A stretch of 46,909 nt of DNA from the NCBI GenBank assembly GCA_031420415.1, contig JANOMT010000026.1, forward strand, positions 1 through 46,909, given 5' to 3'. This DNA is from JANYGA01 sp031420415 (GTDB lineage Bacteria; Vulcanimicrobiota; Vulcanimicrobiia; Vulcanimicrobiales; Vulcanimicrobiaceae). Within the stretch, counting starts at the first letter, position 1. Every line of letters begins with the position of its first letter. Under the pieces are notes generated by a model. It was given only the letters and a program-made list of their open reading frames with translations. It made no database searches and was not told where the DNA came from. Both the position numbers and the translations under genes were made by a program. This document shows positions 42,698-46,909 of the stretch, piece after piece.

Positions 42698-42748
42698 CGT
42701 GCGCTCATACGCGGCGGGCTCGGGCGGCCCTTGCGCGAATCTCCGGGA
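42698..42748. promoter_or_regulatory. Divergent promoter region between aminotransferase and LysR genes
   Basis: The 51 bases between the two GTG starts must hold both promoters or overlap them, the usual arrangement for a LysR-type regulator and its target. No clear T-N11-A dyad or consensus boxes can be singled out by eye in this GC-rich stretch. Confidence 0.35.
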
Positions 42749-43651
42749 GTGGTCATCCGGCAACTCGAATATCTCGTCGCGCTCGCACATGAAAAACACT
42801 TCGCGCGCGCGGCAGAACGCTGCGAGATCGCCCAGCCGACGCTCTCGCTCGCGCTGCGCCAACTCGAAGAGGATCTTGGCGTCTCGATCGTCGAGCGCGG
42901 GAATCGCTTTCGCGGCTTCACCCCCGAGGGCGAGATCGTCTTGCACTGGGCGCGTCGCCTGCTCGACGATGCGGCCTCGTTACGGCAGAGTCTCGAAATC
43001 GCGCGCGGCTCGCTCTCGGGTCGGTTACGGCTCGGGATCATCCCATCGGCGATCGCCGCCGTCACGCCGCTCGTGGCGAGCTTCGCGCGCGCGCACCCGC
43101 TCGTGGTCGTCGATCAAGCGGAATTGACATCGATCGAGATATTGCGCGGACTCGCCGAATATGAGATCGACGCGGCCATCTCGTACGTCGAAAACGAACC
43201 GCTCAAAGGCGTCGTCGCGCAACCGCTCTACGCCGAGCGGTACATCTTCGTAACGCCGAAAACAGCGCTGCTCGGCAATCGAGAAACGGTCGCGTGGAGC
43301 GAGATCGGCGAGGCGCCGTTGTGCCTGCTACGCCGCGATATGCAGAACCGTCGGATCATCGATGCGATCTTCGCGCGCCTCCAAATCGAACCGCGCGTCG
43401 GTATCGAAGCGAGTTCGATGATCAGCCAGTTCTGTTACCTCGAAACCGGCGATTGGTCGAGCGTCATGCCCGAGCGATACGCGCGCTTTCTCGGGTCCAT
43501 CGCGCATCTTTCTTACGCAAAACTCGTCGATCCCGTCGTGACGAACGCGATCGGACTCTTGGTGCCGCAGCGCGATCCGCTGCCCGCACTCGTCTCCGCA
43601 TTTCGCGTCCACGTTTCGTCGGTAAGCGAGGCCGAAGCCGCCGCGCGTTAA
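42749..43651 (+). CDS. LysR-family transcriptional regulator
   Basis: A 300-residue LysR regulator. Residues 1-60 are the winged helix (IRQLEYLVALAHEKHFARAA, IAQPTLSLALRQLEEDLG, IVERG) and residues about 90-295 the periplasmic-binding-protein-like effector domain (LRLGIIPSAIAAVTPLVASF). GTG at 42749 is the chosen start because the frame upstream lies inside the divergent aminotransferase gene. Similar regulators in hydantoinase and formate-related loci respond to small acids, but the effector is unknown. It could control the divergent aminotransferase, the downstream hydantoinase genes, or both. Confidence 0.92.
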   Translation: MVIRQLEYLVALAHEKHFARAAERCEIAQPTLSLALRQLEEDLGVSIVERGNRFRGFTPEGEIVLHWARRLLDDAASLRQSLEIARGSLSGRLRLGIIPSAIAAVTPLVASFARAHPLVVVDQAELTSIEILRGLAEYEIDAAISYVENEPLKGVVAQPLYAERYIFVTPKTALLGNRETVAWSEIGEAPLCLLRRDMQNRRIIDAIFARLQIEPRVGIEASSMISQFCYLETGDWSSVMPERYARFLGSIAHLSYAKLVDPVVTNAIGLLVPQRDPLPALVSAFRVHVSSVSEAEAAAR

Positions 43652-43743
43652 ATGGCGGCTGCGGTCACCGCCATCGATACCGTGTCGAATCGAGATACGG
43701 GCAGGCGCAGGGAGCCGTAGCGCGCACGCGACAAGGACGCCCC

Positions 43744-45828
43744 ATGGAGGCTCGCGGTCGTATGGTCCGCGTTGGGATCGATATTGGTGGAACGTTCACC
43801 GATCTTGTCGCACTCGACGCCTCGGGAACGATGCAGCGCATCAAAATCGCGTCGACCCCACGTCGTCCCGAGCTCGGCTTTCTCGCGGCGCTCGATGCCC
43901 TGCTCGAAACGATCGGCGCCGCTGAAATCGTGCTCGTCGCCCATGCAAGCACGATTGCGACGAATGCGTTACTTGGCCAGATGCACCTCGCGTTGCCACG
44001 CGTCGCCTTCGTGACGACGGCGGGTTTTCGCGACGTGCTCGAAATCGGCCGCCAAAACCGCAGCGCCATCTACGATCTCGGCGTCACGCGGCCCGTGCCC
44101 CTCGCACGACGCGAGGATCGGCTCGTCGTTCGCGAGCGACGGACCCACGATGGTTCGGTGCTTGTGGATCTCGACGCGGGTGACGTCACACGTGCAGTCG
44201 CGACGATCGCCGAGCGTGGAATCGCGACGGTCGCAATCGGCCTCCTCCACGCCGACGTCGACGGCTCGCACGAACGCGCGATCGCACTCGCGCTTCGTAC
44301 GGCGATCCCGAATATCGACGTCTCGCTCTCGTCGGAAATCGATCCGCAGTTTCGCGAATACGAGCGCTTTTCCACGACCGTCGTCAATGCGGCGCTACGG
44401 CCGATCGTGCGAGCGTATCTCGATGCGATCGCGGAAGGCATCGCCGAGCGAGGTGTCGCGGCGCCCGTCTTCGTGATGCGCAGCGACGGCGGCATGACGG
44501 CACTCGCACGCGCGGCGCAGCGCCCGGCAGCGCTCGTCGAGAGCGGTCCTGCGAGCGGCGTGATCGGAGCCGCATTTCTCGGCCGTGCGCTCGGATTGGG
44601 TCGCGTGCTCTCGTTCGACATGGGCGGCACGACGGCGAAGGCGGGCACGATCGTGGGTGGCGAGCCCGAGATCGCGGCGTCGTTCGAAGCGGCGGGGAGT
44701 ACGCACAGCGGACGAGCGGTGCGCGGGAGCGGCTATCCCGTGCGCTTCCCCTTCGTCGATCTTGCGGAGGTCAGCGCGGGCGGCGGGACGATCGCGTGGC
44801 TCGATGCGGCGGGGATGCTGCGTGTGGGGCCGCTCTCTGCGGGTGCCGATCCCGGGCCTGCAGCCTATGGAATCGGCGACGAGCCCACGGTTACCGACGC
44901 CAATATCGTGCTCGGTCGGTTAAGTCCCGTAGCGTTACTCGGCGGCGCCTTTGCGATCGATGCGGCGCGCGCGAATGCGGCGGTCGCGCGCGTTGCGACG
45001 GCGACGAACGGCGACGTCGTCGCGGCAGCGTCGGGCATCGTGCGACTCGTCGATCACGAGATGGCGAAGGTCTTGCGGATCGTGACGGTCGAGCGTGGGT
45101 ACGATCCGCGAGATTTCACGTTGCTCGCATTTGGCGGCGGCGGGCCGCTCCACGCGTGCGCCGTCGCGCGCGACATCGGCGTCGCGAGCGTGCTCGTGCC
45201 GCCGCATCCGGGCGTCTTCTCCGCATATGGTTTGCTCGCCGCAGACGTGCGCGCCGTCGCGGTTCGCTCGCTCGTCGTGCGCGCCGATGCGGCGGGTTGG
45301 GAGCGTACCCGCGCACGCTTCGCAGAACTTGCAGCTGATGTCGACGCGCAACTCGCGGGGCAAGCCGTGGAGCGCGCAGATCGCACGTTCGTACGCGAAC
45401 TCGATCTGCGTTATGCGGGTCAATCGAGCGATCTCGCCGTCACGGCCGTCGACTCACTCGATGCAGCGATCGATGCGTTTCACGCGCGGCACGAACGTCG
45501 CTTCGGATTTGCGGTACGCGATGAAACGGTAGAGATCGTCGCCGCACGCGTCATCGGAATCGGTACGACGCGCAAACCGCCGCTACATCCCGCAGCGCCG
45601 GCGCCGCCGTCGCTACCGACCGCGGCTGCATGCGTGGAGACACGCGACGTCTTCGATGGCGATGTCTTCGTACCAACGCCGGTCTACGATCGTGCCGCGT
45701 TCGTCCACGGGACGACATTTTCGGGACCGGCGGTCGTCGCGCAATACGATGCGACGACGTATCTCGCGCGCGGCTGGAGCGCGCGTGTCGACGCATACGA
45801 TAATCTCGTTTTGGAATCTTCGACATGA
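43744..45828 (+). CDS. Hydantoinase/oxoprolinase family protein, subunit A
   Basis: A 694-residue ATP-dependent amidohydrolase subunit of the HyuA/acetone-carboxylase group. The phosphate-binding motif GIDIGGTFTDLVALD lies near the start and DMGGTTAKAG in the middle, followed by GADPGPAAYG and FGGGGPLHACAVARD, all family hallmarks. With HyuB it opens 5-oxoproline or hydantoin rings at the expense of ATP. ATG at 43744 has AAGGA at suitable spacing; an internal ATG at 43762 right before the nucleotide motif is the alternative. It starts 92 bases after the LysR gene and its stop overlaps the HyuB start, so the two are coupled. Confidence 0.93.
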   Translation: MEARGRMVRVGIDIGGTFTDLVALDASGTMQRIKIASTPRRPELGFLAALDALLETIGAAEIVLVAHASTIATNALLGQMHLALPRVAFVTTAGFRDVLEIGRQNRSAIYDLGVTRPVPLARREDRLVVRERRTHDGSVLVDLDAGDVTRAVATIAERGIATVAIGLLHADVDGSHERAIALALRTAIPNIDVSLSSEIDPQFREYERFSTTVVNAALRPIVRAYLDAIAEGIAERGVAAPVFVMRSDGGMTALARAAQRPAALVESGPASGVIGAAFLGRALGLGRVLSFDMGGTTAKAGTIVGGEPEIAASFEAAGSTHSGRAVRGSGYPVRFPFVDLAEVSAGGGTIAWLDAAGMLRVGPLSAGADPGPAAYGIGDEPTVTDANIVLGRLSPVALLGGAFAIDAARANAAVARVATATNGDVVAAASGIVRLVDHEMAKVLRIVTVERGYDPRDFTLLAFGGGGPLHACAVARDIGVASVLVPPHPGVFSAYGLLAADVRAVAVRSLVVRADAAGWERTRARFAELAADVDAQLAGQAVERADRTFVRELDLRYAGQSSDLAVTAVDSLDAAIDAFHARHERRFGFAVRDETVEIVAARVIGIGTTRKPPLHPAAPAPPSLPTAAACVETRDVFDGDVFVPTPVYDRAAFVHGTTFSGPAVVAQYDATTYLARGWSARVDAYDNLVLESST

Positions 45829-46909
45829 AGCTCGATCCGATCACGGCGCAAGTCGTCGCCTCGTCTCTCGTCTACGCGAGCGAAGAGATGGGCATCGCGG
45901 TACGCGATGCGGCCTATTCGCCCAACATCAAAGAGCGGCTCGATCATTCGTGCGCGCTTTTCGACGCGCACGCGCGACTCGTCGCACAAGCCGAACACAT
46001 TCCCGTGCACCTGGGTTCGCTACCGTGGGGCCTGCGCGAAACACTCGCGTGGCTCGCGGCGCGCGGTCGCCGCATCGAGCCCGGCGAAACGATCGTCGTC
46101 AACGATCCCTATCTTTCGGGCACGCATCTCAACGACGTCACCGTCATTCGCGCGATCTACGTCACGGGCGCGCTCGTCGGGTACGCGGCGAATAAGGCGC
46201 ATCACACCGACGTGGGCGGATCGGTGCCGGGATCGATGCCGCCCGACGCGCGCGATCTCTTTGCCGAAGGCTGCGTCGTGCCGCCGATGGTGCTCGTGCG
46301 CGACGGCCGGATCATCGATGAGACCGTCGAACTCTTGCGCGCGAATTCGCGCACGCCGAACGCACGCTCGGGCGATCTGCGCGCGCAAATCGGGGGCACC
46401 GTCGTCGGTGAACGACGCTTCATCGAAACCATCGAGCGCTACGGTGCGGAGGTCGTGGCGCGTGCGCTCGATCGCGCCCTAGACGACGGCGAGCGTCGCA
46501 CGCGCGCGGCGCTCGCGGCCTTTCCCGACGGCGTCGTCGATCATCACGATGTCCTCGAAGACGACGGCGGCGAGCCGAGCATCGTCTTGCGCGTGCGGCT
46601 CGAGAAACGTGGCGAGACGATCGCGCTCGATTACACGGGCACCTCCGCGCAAGTCGCGAGCCCGCTCAATGCCGTCTTCGGCGTCACGCTTTCGGGCATC
46701 TATTATGCGGTTCGCGCGGTCATGGGTGCCCACGTCGCGATGAACGAGGGCTCGTTTCGTCCGATCGGCGTACGCGTTCCCGAAGGCACGCTCCTCAATC
46801 CGCGGCGCCCGGCGCCGGTGAGTGCAGGCAACGTCGAGACCTCGATGCGTAACGCCGATCTCGTCCTCGGTGCGCTTGCGAAACTCAATCCCGGTCGCAT
46901 ACCCGCGCA
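45825..46909 (+). CDS. Hydantoinase/oxoprolinase subunit B (3' end outside window)
   Basis: The first 361 codons of a HyuB-type protein. Supporting segments are LDPITAQVVASSLVYASEEMG, then NIKERLDHSCALFD, HIPVHLGSLPWGLRE, NDPYLSGTHLNDVTV, NKAHHTDVGGSVPGSM and LDYTGTSAQVASPLN, all in family order; full members are about 500-600 residues. The histidines in KAHHTDVGG probably bind the catalytic metal. ATG at 45825 overlaps the HyuA stop as ATGA. The gene runs off the window, so its end and any downstream transporter cannot be judged. Confidence 0.93.
   Translation, partial: MKLDPITAQVVASSLVYASEEMGIAVRDAAYSPNIKERLDHSCALFDAHARLVAQAEHIPVHLGSLPWGLRETLAWLAARGRRIEPGETIVVNDPYLSGTHLNDVTVIRAIYVTGALVGYAANKAHHTDVGGSVPGSMPPDARDLFAEGCVVPPMVLVRDGRIIDETVELLRANSRTPNARSGDLRAQIGGTVVGERRFIETIERYGAEVVARALDRALDDGERRTRAALAAFPDGVVDHHDVLEDDGGEPSIVLRVRLEKRGETIALDYTGTSAQVASPLNAVFGVTLSGIYYAVRAVMGAHVAMNEGSFRPIGVRVPEGTLLNPRRPAPVSAGNVETSMRNADLVLGALAKLNPGRIPA

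Noticed and set aside
43294..43743. N-terminal extension of the hydantoinase A protein
   Set aside because: It is a shadow of the LysR gene; the nucleotide-binding motif begins right after the ATG at 43744.
1..46909. CRISPR arrays, tRNA or rRNA genes, insertion sequences
   Set aside because: No regularly spaced repeats, no tRNA-like cloverleaf or rRNA stretches, and no transposase motifs were seen while reading both strands.

Overview
The window is a high-GC bacterial chromosome segment, densely packed, with many GTG and TTG starts and start/stop overlaps. Its centrepiece is an extracellular contractile injection system (eCIS, a phage-tail-like particle of the Afp/PVC/Streptomyces-CIS kind). 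I cannot name the organism. The gene mix (lactate permease, GMC dehydrogenase, SARP-type regulator, Kup, Nramp, M1 aminopeptidase, hydantoinase pair) and the style of the sequence would suit a little-studied soil phylum such as Eremiobacterota/Vulcanimicrobiota, but that is a guess.

Layout. 1-3403: the end of a lactate permease, then a minus-strand group with a glyoxalase, a small ribbon-helix-helix protein, a GMC oxidoreductase and its Tat-exported partner subunit. 3404-6555: a more AT-rich stretch carrying an animal-type haem peroxidase flanked by gene-poor DNA, probably acquired. 6556-11053: a signalling block of von Willebrand A protein, PP2C-like phosphatase, atypical membrane-anchored kinase (a TerY-P-like triad), a membrane sensor with a c-type haem site (DUF3365/Tll0287-like), and a SARP/BTAD transcription factor. 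11158-32338: the eCIS operon, all on the plus strand: sheath, tube, baseplate chaperone-like protein, disordered accessory protein, Pvc16-like cap protein, AAA+ ATPase, DUF4157 (eCIS-core) putative cargo, a small protein, tube-initiator and LysM proteins, VgrG-like hub, gpV-like spike, PAAR-like tip, gp25, two large baseplate wedge proteins, a tail-protein-I-like protein with a repeat-rich C-terminus, and a DUF6519 protein.

After the eCIS come an M50-like membrane protein with an apparent frameshift, a Kup potassium transporter, an unusual Nramp-family transporter whose leader holds an intrinsic terminator, an M1 aminopeptidase with HEAT repeats, a membrane-anchored winged-helix protein, a PatB/MalY aminotransferase divergent from a LysR regulator, and hydantoinase/5-oxoprolinase A and B genes, the last cut by the window end.

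How it fits together: the signalling block is co-directional with the eCIS and ends 104 bases before the sheath gene. The sensor and SARP genes overlap by four bases. The simplest reading is a redox- or haem-responsive sensor plus phospho-relay controlling production or deployment of the injection system, with the AT-rich DUF4157 gene as a recently swapped payload. The structural parts are family-level identifications from motifs and gene order. The regulatory link is inference.
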